Source: JAODBJ01 sp963782465
GTDB taxonomy: Bacteria > Actinomycetota > Acidimicrobiia > IMCC26256 > PALSA-610
Assembly (NCBI GenBank): GCA_963782465.1
Contig: CAWAJR010000005.1
Location: forward strand, 186,001 to 250,000
Length of the DNA: 64,000 bases
Direction: 5' to 3'
Shown here: in pieces, positions 41,804 to 51,290 of the stretch
Layout of the letters: each line of letters begins with the position of its first letter
Position numbering within the stretch: position 1 is the stretch's first letter
Position numbers and translations under genes: made by a program
The notes under the pieces: generated by a model
The model's input: the letters and a program-made list of their open reading frames with translations, nothing else
Database searches by the model: none
Told to the model about the DNA's origin: nothing

Positions 41804-42859
41804 CACCCCCGGTTACGCGCGCCTCGCGGTCCCGGGCGTCGTCCACGAGGTGTACGTGTGCCTGCCCGCGGAGCACGACGCGATCGCGCACGAGCTACGC
41901 CTCGGCACCTACGAGCTGCCCACCGCGGCCCGCCTCGTGCTCGCGCTCGCGCCCCCCGGCGCCCGCCTGCTCGATCTCGGCGCCCACCTCGGCACGGTCG
42001 CGCTCGCGGCGGCCGCCCGCGGGGCGCGTGTACTCGCCGTCGAAGCGTCGCCGCGCAACGCCGCTTGCCTCGCCGCGAGCGCGGAGCACAACCGCTTCAC
42101 CACGATGACGGTTCGCAACGTCGCGGCCGGCGATCGTGCCGGCACGGTCCGGTTCCACGAAGAGGGCCCGTACGGCCGCGTCGCCGGCAACGACGACACC
42201 GACGCGACCGAAGTCGAGATGCAGCCCGCCGACGCGCTCGTCGCCGCCAACGGTTGGGACGGCGTCGACCTCGTCAAGATCGACGTCGAGGGCTACGAGC
42301 TCGTCGTGCTCGACGGCCTGCGCTCGTTGCTCGCCGGGCCGACGCGCCGCCGGTGGTGTTCGAAGCGAACCGGCACGTGCTCGCGCCACGCGGGCTGGAG
42401 CCGAGCGCGCTCGTCGCCGCGTTCGCGGAACTCGGGTACGACACGTATTTCGTGGCCGACGGTGTGCTCGTACCGGCCGACTTGTACGCGTTCCAGCCCG
42501 AAACGGTTGCCGACTATCTCGCCAGCAAGCCGGGCCGGCCGCTGCCGTGGCCGGTCGTGAACCCCGCGAGCACCGGCCAGCTCGCGGCGCGGGTCGCCGC
42601 GGAGGCCGCGTCGCCGCTCGTCGAAGCCCGCGCCGCGCTGGCCGGGGCACTCGCGACCGCGCCCCGCGCGCTGCTGTCACAGACGGCCGTCGGTCGCGCC
42701 CTCGAAGCGCTCGCGCTCGACGCCGAGCCCGAGGTCGCCGCGGCGGCCGCCTGGTGGCCGGCCTGGCGCAACGGCCGCGCCGCTCGCGAAGGCCCGATCG
42801 CCGTGATCGTCGACGGCTGGCGCGCCCTGGCCGACGCCGCCACCGCCCTCCCCCACTGA
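41793..42859 (+). CDS. FkbM-family SAM methyltransferase, apparent frameshift
   Basis: About 355 residues, ATG start inside the preceding gene. The methyltransferase part has ARLLDLGAHLGTVALAAAAR, VLAVEASPRNAACLAASAEH and VDLVKIDVEGYELVVLDGLR, the FkbM signature. After LLAGP the frame changes at 42336-42345 and continues DAPPVVFEANRHVLAPRG, ELGYDTYFVADGVLVPADLY and a helical C-terminal tail. One missing base beside GGGCC restores one frame. It likely methylates a sugar hydroxyl of the glycan made by this operon. It converges with the Wzt gene 4 bp away. Confidence 0.82.
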
Positions 42860-42863
42860 CCGG

Positions 42864-44051
42864 TCAGCGGTCGGTGCCGTCGACCTCGACCTTCATCTGC
42901 ATGTCGACGAGGCCTTCGGCCGGGGCCGGGTTCATCACTTCGAACTGCTCGTGCTGTTCCCGCCAGTCGTAGACCGCCCCGCCGCCGGCGCTCGTGATGC
43001 CGAACGTGAGCGGGTAGGTGCCGTCGAGCAACGGCACGTTCGGGATCGTGAACACCACTTCGCCGTTGCCCGAAAGGCGCGGCAGCGGCTTGCCGATCCG
43101 GTCGGTGGAGACGCGGTAGATCAACCTGCCCTGCGTGTCGTAGATCGCCATCACGAAGGCGACGTCTTCGATCACGCTCGCCACCTCGTACGACACCCGT
43201 ACGGTGAGCGGGTCGCCGGGCAGCATGAAGTTGCCTTCGCTGTGCTGCGGGAACTCGAGGCGGACGCCGGTGATGTGGGCTTGGTGGGCGACGACCGCGC
43301 GCGACGCGCTCGGGCCCGCGCCACCGAGCAAGTGTTCTCGGAACGATCGCACCGCCTCACCGGGCGGACCGTGGAACACGAGCTTTCCGTGGTCGAGCAC
43401 CGCGGCCTTGTGGCACACCTGGCGCACGAGGTCGGGCACGTGCGTGACCACGATGATCGTGCGCCCTTCCTTCTGGAAATCCTGTACGCGGTTCAGGCAC
43501 TTGCGCTGGAACGCTTCGTCGCCCACCGCGAGCACTTCGTCGACCAGGAGGATGTCGGGGTCGACGTTGACCGCGACCGCGAAGCCGAGCCGCACGTACA
43601 TGCCCGACGAGTAGTGCCGCACCTGGCGGTCGATGTGATCTTCGAGTTCGGCGAACGCGACGATCTCGTCGAAACGCTTGCGGATTTCCTTCTGCGACAG
43701 GCCGAGGATCGAGCCGTTGAGGAACACGTTCTCGCGCCCGGTGAGCTCCGGGTGGAAACCCGCGCCCAGCTCGAGCAGCGCGGCGATTCGACCGACGGTA
43801 CGGATCTCGCCCTGGGTGGGTTGCAGGATCCCGGCAACGCATTTGAGCAGGGTGCTCTTGCCCGAACCGTTGTGGCCGAGCAGCCCGACGGTGCTGCCAC
43901 TCTCGACGGCCAGGTCGATCTCGCTCAGCGCCCACAGCTCCTCGTGGGTCGCGCGACCGAAATGGATCATGCGTTCCTTGAGCGACTGGTACTTCTCGCT
44001 CGAGAGCCGGAACCGTTTCGACAGTCCGCTGACGTCGATCGCGGGCGCCAC
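42864..44051 (-). CDS. wzt: Polysaccharide ABC exporter ATPase with C-terminal carbohydrate-binding domain
   Basis: 395 residues. Walker A GHNGSGKST, the ABC signature YSSGM and Walker B DILLVDEVLAVGDEAF lie in residues 1-240. The last 145 residues, with HITGVRLEFPQHSEGNFML and LLDGTYPLTFGITSAGGGAV, match the Wzt C-terminal beta-sandwich that reads the modified end of the exported chain. That fits the methyltransferases in the adjacent operon, since chain capping by methylation is a known export signal in such systems. GTG start; the permease gene lies 2 bp upstream. Confidence 0.93.
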   Translation of the reverse strand: MAPAIDVSGLSKRFRLSSEKYQSLKERMIHFGRATHEELWALSEIDLAVESGSTVGLLGHNGSGKSTLLKCVAGILQPTQGEIRTVGRIAALLELGAGFHPELTGRENVFLNGSILGLSQKEIRKRFDEIVAFAELEDHIDRQVRHYSSGMYVRLGFAVAVNVDPDILLVDEVLAVGDEAFQRKCLNRVQDFQKEGRTIIVVTHVPDLVRQVCHKAAVLDHGKLVFHGPPGEAVRSFREHLLGGAGPSASRAVVAHQAHITGVRLEFPQHSEGNFMLPGDPLTVRVSYEVASVIEDVAFVMAIYDTQGRLIYRVSTDRIGKPLPRLSGNGEVVFTIPNVPLLDGTYPLTFGITSAGGGAVYDWREQHEQFEVMNPAPAEGLVDMQMKVEVDGTDR

Positions 44052-44053
44052 CG

Positions 44054-44959
44054 TCAGAGCTCCTCGGCGAAGTTGCCTTCGAGCCGACCGAACACGTAAA
44101 GCGCGAACACGAACAGGGCGATCGAGACCACACCGACGATCGACAGGTAGCCGAGGTACCCCGCGATCCCCCAGTGGGGGAGGATCTGGCTGCCGTAACG
44201 CGAACCGGCCGACGTCGGCGCGTCGGTGCGGGCGTAGAGCGCGCGCTGGAACGGCAGGATCATCGCGACCACGGGGTTACAGAGGTAGGCCTTCACCCAC
44301 CAGTCGTGGCGGGCACCGACGAGCATGAACGGGTAGACGATCGGCGTGCCCCAGAACCACGCGAGCAACGCGAGCTCCAGGAAGTGCTGCGTGTCGCGGA
44401 GGTACACGTTGATCGACGAGAGCAAGATCGCGACCGCCGACGTGAACACGAGCACCACGGCGAGCGAGAGGAACATCAGGGGGAAGTACGCGAACGCGAC
44501 GGCGTGCTGCACGACGGCCATGAACACGAGCAGCACGATGCCCTGCAGGAAGAAGTGCACGAGCGCGGCGCCGACGGTGGCGAGCACGAGGATCTCGCGC
44601 GGGAACCCGACCTTTTTCACCAAGCCCGCGTTCACGACGATCGACCCGACGCCGGCGCTCAACCCCGTCGCGAAGAGGTTCCAAACCAGCAGGCCCGACA
44701 GCAAGAAGATCGGGAACTGCGGGATCCCCGCCTTCAGCACCACCTGGAACGCCAGCGTGTAGACGACCAGGTAGAGCAGCGGGTTGACCAGCGACCAGAG
44801 GAACCCGAGGGTGCTGTTCTTGTACTTGACCTTGAGTTCCTTGCGCACCAGGCCGACGAGCAGCTCCCGGTAACGCCAGATGTCGATCAGGCGCCCGAAA
44901 ACGCTCCGGCGGGCGCGGAGCACTCGAGTTTGGGTGACAGCGGGACGAGTCGAAGCCAT
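44054..44959 (-). CDS. wzm: Polysaccharide ABC exporter permease
   Basis: 301 residues with six apparent membrane helices of the ABC-2 type. RYRELLVGLVRKELKVKYKN followed by STLGFLWSLVNPLLYLVVYT is the standard amphipathic start. VGFPREILVLATVGAALVHF and LNPVVAMILPFQRALYA-like CNPVVAMILPFQRALYA are further hallmarks. It should form the channel with the Wzt product next to it. ATG start; divergent from the initiating sugar transferase gene by 93 bp. Confidence 0.92.
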   Translation of the reverse strand: MASTRPAVTQTRVLRARRSVFGRLIDIWRYRELLVGLVRKELKVKYKNSTLGFLWSLVNPLLYLVVYTLAFQVVLKAGIPQFPIFLLSGLLVWNLFATGLSAGVGSIVVNAGLVKKVGFPREILVLATVGAALVHFFLQGIVLLVFMAVVQHAVAFAYFPLMFLSLAVVLVFTSAVAILLSSINVYLRDTQHFLELALLAWFWGTPIVYPFMLVGARHDWWVKAYLCNPVVAMILPFQRALYARTDAPTSAGSRYGSQILPHWGIAGYLGYLSIVGVVSIALFVFALYVFGRLEGNFAEEL

Positions 44960-45052
44960 GGGCGCGTGAGGGAACGACCCCCAAGTGGTCGATGCTAGCG
45001 GTGCCGCCCGCCGCTACCATCGCATGGAGTGGCAGGACAATTGCCGGAAGCG

Positions 45053-46455
45053 ATGAGCGAGACCGAGCGGGGAACCCGCTCCGGACCGCAGGATCGCCGG
45101 CGCTGGCTCACGATCAACGAGCCGCCCGGCCCGGAGCCGGTCCTGTTGCAGCACCTGCGGACACGGGGGTTCCGCTGGCTCCAGGTGGCCGACGCGGTCC
45201 TGCTGTTCACGACGATGGTCGTCATCAACGTCGCCCGGTTCGGCACCGACTGGCCGCACTACCCGCTCTCCCACTACATCCTCGGCTTCGCGATCGCCAC
45301 CGCGATCCACCTGTGCGTCTACTACTTCGCCGGCCTCTACGAACCGGAGCTGCGGCTCGGGCATCGCCCCTGGCTGCCCCGTATCGGTGCCGCGACCCTC
45401 GTCGCGGTGCTGCTCGACGCGCTGGCCGCGCTCGCCACCGGCCGCTACCTGATGCCGCGCGCCAACCTGGTCGCGTTACTCATCGTTGCGTCGTTGCTGC
45501 TCACCGCCAACCGCTGGCTGTCGCGCTGGATCCGGTTGCGGCGCGGCGGCCCGCCGCGCGTGTTCCTGGTCGGCGCGCCCGACGACGTGAACCTCGCGCG
45601 AGCACACCTGCACGAGAGCGACCGCACGGCGGTGATCGTGGGCGAGTCGACGACGGCCGACGGTCTCGAGCAACGGGTCGACGACGCGGGCGCGACCGAC
45701 GTGTTGATGTTGAGCAGCGGCGGGCTCGCAACGCTGTTCCCCGAACCGCTCACGAGCTTCGAGCAGCGCGGGATCGGCGCCCTGCAGCGCATCGGCGCGC
45801 AGGAGACGATGCTCGGGCTGCGCGAGGTGCGTGAAGTCGCCGGTATGCCGTTCGTGCCGCTGCAGGCGCACACCTTGCCCCGCTCGCGCGCGCACCTGAA
45901 ACGCTGCTTCGAGATCGCGGCGATCATCGTGCTGAGCCCGATCATCATCCCGGTCGCGCTGCTCGTCGCCATCTACGTCCGGATCGTCGCCGGGCGGCAC
46001 ATCCTGCTGCACCAGCAACGCGTCGGCCGCAACGGTGTGTGCTTCAACATGGTGAAGTTCCGCACGATGTACCCGAACGCGGAAGAGGGGCTGGGCCGCA
46101 ACTCGCGCGCCGTAACGACCCGCGGGTCATCCCGGCCTGCCAGTGGTTGCGCGACACCCGCCTCGACGAGATCCCCAACCTCTGGAACGTCATCAAGGGT
46201 GAGATGTCGATCGTCGGGCCGCGACCCGAACGTCCGGAGCTCACCGCCCGCCACGAGGAATTGATCCCCGGGTACCGGCGCCGGCACGAGATCCCGCCCG
46301 GCATCACGGGCCTCGCGCAGATCCACGGCAGCTATCACACCGACCCCGCGTTCAAATTGGGCTACGACCTGCAGTACCTCGTCAACTGGTCGCCGGTGCT
46401 CGACGTCGAGATCGCCATGCGCACCGTCTGGGTCGTCGTCACGCGGCGAGTTTGA
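45053..46455 (+). CDS. Polyprenyl-phosphate sugar-1-phosphate transferase (WbaP/exopolysaccharide PGT type), apparent frameshift
   Basis: About 467 residues. Four N-terminal membrane helices start at LQVADAVLLFTTMVVINVAR. A nucleotide-binding-like domain (RVFLVGAPDDVNLARAHLHE) follows, then the catalytic domain with a re-entrant helix ahead of LLHQQRVGRNGVCFNMVKFR, TMYPNAEEGLG, and, in another frame, DPRVIPACQWLRDTRLDEIP, NLWNVIKGEMSIVGPRPERP. One missing base at 46095-46115 joins the frames. The enzyme starts lipid-linked glycan synthesis by moving a sugar phosphate to undecaprenyl phosphate. ATG 45053 is preceded by GGAAG; GTG 45029 is possible. Confidence 0.88.
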
Positions 46456-46509
46456 CCCCGTCGAGCCGGCCCGAGCCGAGCGCCGAGTACGTCGACCGCG
46501 GGCAACGAA

Positions 46510-47481
46510 ATGATCGACCGCTGGCCGACGCTGTCGGTCGTGATCCCCGTGCGCAACGACGCCGCCCATCTCGAGGATGCCGTCATGGCGGTGCTCGCAC
46601 AGCAATACCCGCTGCCGTTCGAAGTCGTCCTCGGGGTCGGGCCTTCCGACGACGGCACCGAGCAGGTTGCCGAGCAGCTTGCCGCCCGCGAGCCACGAGT
46701 ACGTGCCGTCGCGAACCCCGACGGCCGGACGTCGGCCGGGTTGAACGCCGCGATCGGCGCGTCGACCGGCGACGTGATCGCACGAGTCGACGGGCATTGC
46801 GAACTCGAACCCGGTTACCTCGAGCGAGCGGTCACGACGTTGTGCACAACCGGCGCCGACAACGTCGGCGGCGTGCAGGACGCGAGGGGTGTCACGCCGT
46901 TCGAGCGTGCGGTCGCCGCCGCGATGACGTCGCGTTTCGGCGTCGGGAACGCACGCTTCCACTACGGCGGTGAACCGGGACCAACCGACACGGTGTACCT
47001 CGGCGTATTCCGCCGCGCCGCGCTCGAACGGGTCGGCGGGTTCGACGACGATCTCGTGCGCAACCAGGACTACGAGTGCAACTGGCGACTGCGGGCGTCG
47101 GGCGGCACCGTGTGGTTCGACCCCGAGCTCCGGGTGAAGTACCGGCCGCGCCCCACACTCGGCCGCCTGGCCCGGCAGTACTACGAGTACGGGCAGTGGA
47201 AGCGCGAGATGCTGCGGCGTCACCCGCGGTCGCTGCGGTGGCGCCAGGCGGTGCCCCCGGTCGCACTGGTCGCGAACGCCGGCGGCATCGTGGTCGGGCT
47301 CACGCGCGACCGGCGGGCGCTCGCCGTGCCCGCCGTCTATGCCGTCGCTGCGATCGCCGCATCGGTGATCGCGGGCCGCGGCGAGGAGCCCCGGGTCGCG
47401 GCTCGCCTTCCGATCGTGTTCGCGACGATGCACACCGCGTGGGGTGCCGGGTTCCTCACCGGTCCCCGCTCGCACCGCTGA
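46510..47481 (+). CDS. GT2-family glycosyltransferase (ExoA-like) with C-terminal membrane helices
   Basis: 323 residues, ATG start. LSVVIPVRNDAAHLEDAVMA, VVLGVGPSDDGTEQVAEQLA, the DxD-type IARVDGHCELEPGYLERAV and VGGFDDDLVRNQDYECNWRL are typical of GT2 enzymes related to succinoglycan ExoA. Two hydrophobic helices near the C-terminus should hold it on the membrane. It follows the PGT gene by 54 bp, so it may add the second sugar. Its last 26 bp overlap the convergent gene at 47456. Confidence 0.88.
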   Translation: MIDRWPTLSVVIPVRNDAAHLEDAVMAVLAQQYPLPFEVVLGVGPSDDGTEQVAEQLAAREPRVRAVANPDGRTSAGLNAAIGASTGDVIARVDGHCELEPGYLERAVTTLCTTGADNVGGVQDARGVTPFERAVAAAMTSRFGVGNARFHYGGEPGPTDTVYLGVFRRAALERVGGFDDDLVRNQDYECNWRLRASGGTVWFDPELRVKYRPRPTLGRLARQYYEYGQWKREMLRRHPRSLRWRQAVPPVALVANAGGIVVGLTRDRRALAVPAVYAVAAIAASVIAGRGEEPRVAARLPIVFATMHTAWGAGFLTGPRSHR

Positions 47482-48574
47482 GGGAAGCGGCGGCGACGCC
47501 GGCGAGCCGTTCGAGCGCCGCGACGAAACCTGGCGCGCTGTTGCGCCAGTTGAAGTGCATGAGCGCGGCACGATGCCCGTTGGTGGCGTAGCGCTGCCGC
47601 AACGCCCCGTTGGCGTGGAGCTGCTCGATCACATTGGCAACCGCGCCCGCGTCGTCGAACGGCACGACGGCGCCGGCATCGTGCGTCTGCACGATCTCGG
47701 CGGCGATCGGAGTGGGTGTGGTGATCACCGGCACGCCGCGCGCCATGTACTCGACGATCTTCGTCGGGCGCGAGTGCCGGTAGTTGGGGAGGTCGCGGAG
47801 CAACGACAGGCCGGCCAGCGCGCCGTCGAGCAACGTATGCGCCTCGTTGTTGGGCATGAAGCCCGCCCAATCGAGGACGCCGGCCCGGTCGGCGTCGGTG
47901 AAGCGCGGCGCAACGTCGGCGTCGGCCGGGCCGATCACCACGAGTCGCACGCCGCGCGGCAAGAGCCCCGGTAACGCGAGCAGCACGTCGGCGCCCCGAC
48001 CGCGCGAGACGCGACCGAGGTACACGACGCGCTCCTCACCCGCCGGGGCCACCGACTCGGGTACGACCGGCTCGTTGGGAACGACCGGATGATCGCGGGC
48101 GAAATTGTCGCGGTATGCCGCCTCGGCGAAGAGCAACGCCATGCGCCGCTCCGCGAGTCGCTCGGCCCGGCGCACCACCGCGCGCAACGGCGCGCGCAGC
48201 CGCGCCGGCAGCCACGGCTTGTCGACGAGGGTCGCGACGGTGTCCTCGTGCACATCCCACACTGTGGGCGGCCGCTGCTCGAATGCGACGGCGACGACCA
48301 GTTCAGGGTCGTGCAACAGCATCACGTCGGCTCGGGCGCGCAACGCCGCGACACGGCGCCGTGCCCCGAGCCACGCCGCGAAGCGTCGCCGACCGCCGGC
48401 GCGCGCCACGTCGACGGTTTCCAACCCGGGGCGCACGGGTGGCGTCAGCCCGTAGCCCGACCACGGCGCGACGTAGATGACCTCGTGGCCCGCGTCGAGC
48501 AGCGCCGTGATCTCGCGATGGAAGATCCGGGCATCGAGCGGGTTGTGCACGATCGTCACGACCAGGACGCGCAT
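47456..48574 (-). CDS. GT4-like (GT-B) glycosyltransferase
   Basis: 372 residues, ATG start. MRVLVVTIVHNPLDARIFHR opens the domain in the style of WecA-cluster and teichuronic acid enzymes. VMLLHDPELVVAVAFEQRPP, VWDVHEDTVATLVDKPWLPA, VVYLGRVSRGRGADVLLALP and PTKIVEYMARGVPVITTPTP follow. The donor site thus ends with K-x2-EYMARGVP rather than the EGFGLP form. It has no membrane span. The methyltransferase gene lies 67 bp upstream on the same strand. Confidence 0.85.
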   Translation of the reverse strand: MRVLVVTIVHNPLDARIFHREITALLDAGHEVIYVAPWSGYGLTPPVRPGLETVDVARAGGRRRFAAWLGARRRVAALRARADVMLLHDPELVVAVAFEQRPPTVWDVHEDTVATLVDKPWLPARLRAPLRAVVRRAERLAERRMALLFAEAAYRDNFARDHPVVPNEPVVPESVAPAGEERVVYLGRVSRGRGADVLLALPGLLPRGVRLVVIGPADADVAPRFTDADRAGVLDWAGFMPNNEAHTLLDGALAGLSLLRDLPNYRHSRPTKIVEYMARGVPVITTPTPIAAEIVQTHDAGAVVPFDDAGAVANVIEQLHANGALRQRYATNGHRAALMHFNWRNSAPGFVAALERLAGVAAASLSGASGDR

Positions 48575-48641
48575 CCCGCGACACTAGGTGCGGCGCCCGT
48601 GGGCTCGACGTGCGTGCGTCAGCGACCCCGTGCGCCCGCAG

Positions 48642-49391
48642 CTACGCGGTTGCTTCGACGACGACCATCCAGGCGATCGGTCGGAGCGCCGCGACGTGGC
48701 GGAACATCCAGGCGTCGGCCCGTTCGAGGCGGGGCGTGAACCGCCGAGCAGGCCCGAAAACGGCGGGGACCATCGACAGCAGGTCGAAGTAGCGCTCGTC
48801 GCTACGAGCGAACGCGCCGCGCAGCACCCGAAGATCTTGGATGCGCAACGGATGCTCGTCGACCGATCGCTGGGCCGGCGTCAGCCGCCGGTACACCCGC
48901 ACGACCGGGTTGTACGCGAGCGGTTCGAGGAACAGCGCGCGCCCACCGGGGCGCAGCACGCGAGCGATCGACGCGCACGCGTCCGGTAACGCGACATGGT
49001 GCAAGACACCCGACCCGACCACCAGGTCGAACGACGCATCCGGGAACGGGAGCGCTTCGACACGCTCCACCGAGAAGGTTGCATTGTGCGCGCCGGCCCG
49101 CCGAGCGCGCTTCGTTGCCTTTTCGATCGCGACCGGCGAGATGTCGACACCCGTCACGCTCGTCGCGAGCGGTGCGATCGTGACCGCGGTACCGCCCGTG
49201 CCGCAACCGCAGTCGAGAACGACGCCGCCTGCGGCGAGCTCACGCACGCGTTCCCGGAAGTAGGCGTGCCCCGCGCTCAACCCGTAGAACTTCGAGCTGC
49301 CCGCACGCGCGTCGTGCGCGTAGCGGTGATCGTGGTACTCCGCTTCCCGGTGCACACGATCCCACGCCGCGGGTCGCTCCTCACCGGCCAT
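48642..49391 (-). CDS. Class I SAM-dependent methyltransferase
   Basis: 249 residues, ATG start. The Methyltransf_11/UbiE pattern is clear: GGVVLDCGCGTGGTAVTIAP (motif I), VTGVDISPVAIEKATKRARR, FDLVVGSGVLHHVALPDACA and LRPGGRALFLEPLAYNPVVR. The N-terminus WDRVHREAEYHDHRYAHDAR is shared by enzymes in surface-glycan clusters, but substrate is unknown. The gene stands between a glycosyltransferase and the chemoreceptor, all on the minus strand, with 105 bp before the latter. Confidence 0.88.
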   Translation of the reverse strand: MAGEERPAAWDRVHREAEYHDHRYAHDARAGSSKFYGLSAGHAYFRERVRELAAGGVVLDCGCGTGGTAVTIAPLATSVTGVDISPVAIEKATKRARRAGAHNATFSVERVEALPFPDASFDLVVGSGVLHHVALPDACASIARVLRPGGRALFLEPLAYNPVVRVYRRLTPAQRSVDEHPLRIQDLRVLRGAFARSDERYFDLLSMVPAVFGPARRFTPRLERADAWMFRHVAALRPIAWMVVVEATA

Positions 49392-49496
49392 GCCGCCACG
49401 GTACTTGCCCCGGCCGGGCGATGATCCATCCCGCTTGGAAAATGTGCAGGTCGGCCGGCGTTGGATGCGCCGTCGAATCCAAGATTCATCACCCTG

Positions 49497-51107
49497 CTAG
49501 ACGCGGAATTGACCGACGAGTTGCATGAGGTCCGACGCAAGGCGCGCGAGTTCCGACGCCGCGTCGGCGCTCTGCGCCGCGCCCGAGTGCGTTTCCGACG
49601 TGGCCGCGGCGACCTCGGCGATGTTGCTCGCAATGCCTTGCGTGCCGCGCGACGCCTCGTCGACGGTGCGGCCGATCTCGTTCGTCGTCGCCGTCTGTTC
49701 CTCGACCGCCGACGCGATCGCCATCTGGGTCTCGTTGATGCGGTTGACGATCTCGGTGATGCGCTCGATCGCCTGCACCGCCGCGCTCGTATCGGATTGG
49801 ATCGCGTCGATCCGTCCCGACACGTCGGCCGTCGCCCGCGCGGTGTCCTGCGCGAGGGTCTTCACCTCGTTCGCGACGACCGCGAACCCCCGGCCGGCTT
49901 CACCGGCACGCGCGGCCTCGATGGTGGCGTTCAATGCGAGCAGGTTCGTCTGTTCGGCGATGGCCGAGATCACGTTGACGACGTCGCCGACCTCGGCCGA
50001 GCTGGTGCCGAGCCGGCCGACGACCTCGGTGGTGTCGCGCGCGATTTCGACCGCGTTGAGCGCGGTCGCGGCCGCATTGCTCGCACTCTCGGAGATCTCG
50101 CGGATCGACGCGCTCATCTCCTCGGTGCTCGTCGCGACGGAGGCGACGTTCATCGAGACCTGCTCGGCCGCCGTGGCGACCGAACCCGATTGCAGCGCCG
50201 CCTTGTCGGCCGCTGATCCCATCTCGCGGCTGACGACCGACAGCTCCTCGGATGCCCCGGCCAGCCCAGTGGCACTCCCGCCGATCTGGGTCATCGCGCG
50301 GCGGATCTTGTCGACGAACCGGTTGAACGCCCGGGCGAGGTCACCGAACTCGTCGGCACTGGTCTCGTCGAGACGAACGGTCAGGTCGCCTTCGCCGTCG
50401 GCGATGTCGTCGAGGCGCTCGTCGAGGGCGTGCAGGGGTCGCAGGATCGAGCGGATGATCGCGACGGTCGCGACGGCGAGCAGCGCCAGACCGAACAGGC
50501 TGAGGACCACCAGCGACGACACGCCGGTCGAGGCGCCGTGCTGCGTCTGGCGCGCCAGCGTGGCGGAGCGCGTCTCCTCGATTTTGCGCAATGCCTCGAA
50601 CGCGACCGGCAGGTCGTTCGAGGGCACGAGGTTGTCGACCGACATCACCCGGATCGCCTTCGGGATGTTCCCGGCGAGGGCGTACGACCGGACCTCACGG
50701 GTGAAGGTGTTGTAGGCGGCGAGATCGGTGTCGATCCGGGCGATCAGCTTCTTCTCCGCCGCGGTCTGCACGAGCGGTCGGGCCCTCTTGAGGGCGGCGA
50801 CGGCTCCTTTGTACGCGACCTCGACCTGGGCCCACGTGGTCTCGGCCAGCGCGTGCTGCGACGGGTCACGCAGGGCGACGACCGCCGCGTACATGTTCGA
50901 CTGGTCGTCATCGAAGAGCCACTGCTCGTAGCCGTTGGCGACGGCTGCCTCGACCGCGTGCGCCCGGGTGACCGCTTTGGCCTGATTGCTCATCGTGCGC
51001 AGGTGCGCCGACGCGAAGGTGCTCCCGGAGACGAAGCACAGTGCGCCGATCAACCCGAGCGCCACCAACCGAGCACGTATCGAAATCCTTGCGAGCATCC
51101 GCGTCAT
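49497..51107 (-). CDS. Methyl-accepting chemotaxis protein
   Basis: 536 residues. One N-terminal membrane helix (RARLVALGLIGALCFVSGST), a periplasmic-side four-helix-bundle-type sensor domain (about 40-205), a second membrane helix (SSLVVLSLFGLALLAVATVA), a HAMP domain (RSILRPLHALDERLDDIADG) and the signalling hairpin whose tip reads ISAIAEQTNLLALNATIEAA and RAGEAGRGFAVVANEVKTLA. These are unambiguous MCP features. It lacks an obvious CheR-docking tail. No che or flagellar gene is in the window, so its ligand and partners are unknown. ATG 51107 is chosen because hydrophobic helix 1 begins 13 residues later. Confidence 0.93.
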   Translation of the reverse strand: MTRMLARISIRARLVALGLIGALCFVSGSTFASAHLRTMSNQAKAVTRAHAVEAAVANGYEQWLFDDDQSNMYAAVVALRDPSQHALAETTWAQVEVAYKGAVAALKRARPLVQTAAEKKLIARIDTDLAAYNTFTREVRSYALAGNIPKAIRVMSVDNLVPSNDLPVAFEALRKIEETRSATLARQTQHGASTGVSSLVVLSLFGLALLAVATVAIIRSILRPLHALDERLDDIADGEGDLTVRLDETSADEFGDLARAFNRFVDKIRRAMTQIGGSATGLAGASEELSVVSREMGSAADKAALQSGSVATAAEQVSMNVASVATSTEEMSASIREISESASNAAATALNAVEIARDTTEVVGRLGTSSAEVGDVVNVISAIAEQTNLLALNATIEAARAGEAGRGFAVVANEVKTLAQDTARATADVSGRIDAIQSDTSAAVQAIERITEIVNRINETQMAIASAVEEQTATTNEIGRTVDEASRGTQGIASNIAEVAAATSETHSGAAQSADAASELARLASDLMQLVGQFRV

Positions 51108-51290
51108 CCCAGCGAGTCGTGTGTGCACCAGGGATCGGTGCGCGGCGACGAGGATTGAGCCGGTTCGGGACCCCTGGCCTCTCGCGCTTTCAGTACGCTC
51201 CCGCGCACTGATCCGCGGGCGAGGCACCGAGCGAACCTCCCAACCGCGCGACGAGAGGAGCGGTGGTCGAGGAGTGGAGGTCGTGGAACC

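Noticed and set aside
24005..46115. Phase variation or programmed frameshifting as the cause of the split genes
   Set aside because: There are no long simple repeats, slippery heptamers or consistent direction. One of the split genes is the E2 of central metabolism, and single-base indels near C/G runs fit assembly error better.
49461..49482. TTGGAT/ATCCAA inverted repeat after the chemoreceptor as a terminator
   Set aside because: Only 6 bp of stem and no T-tract follows on the minus strand.
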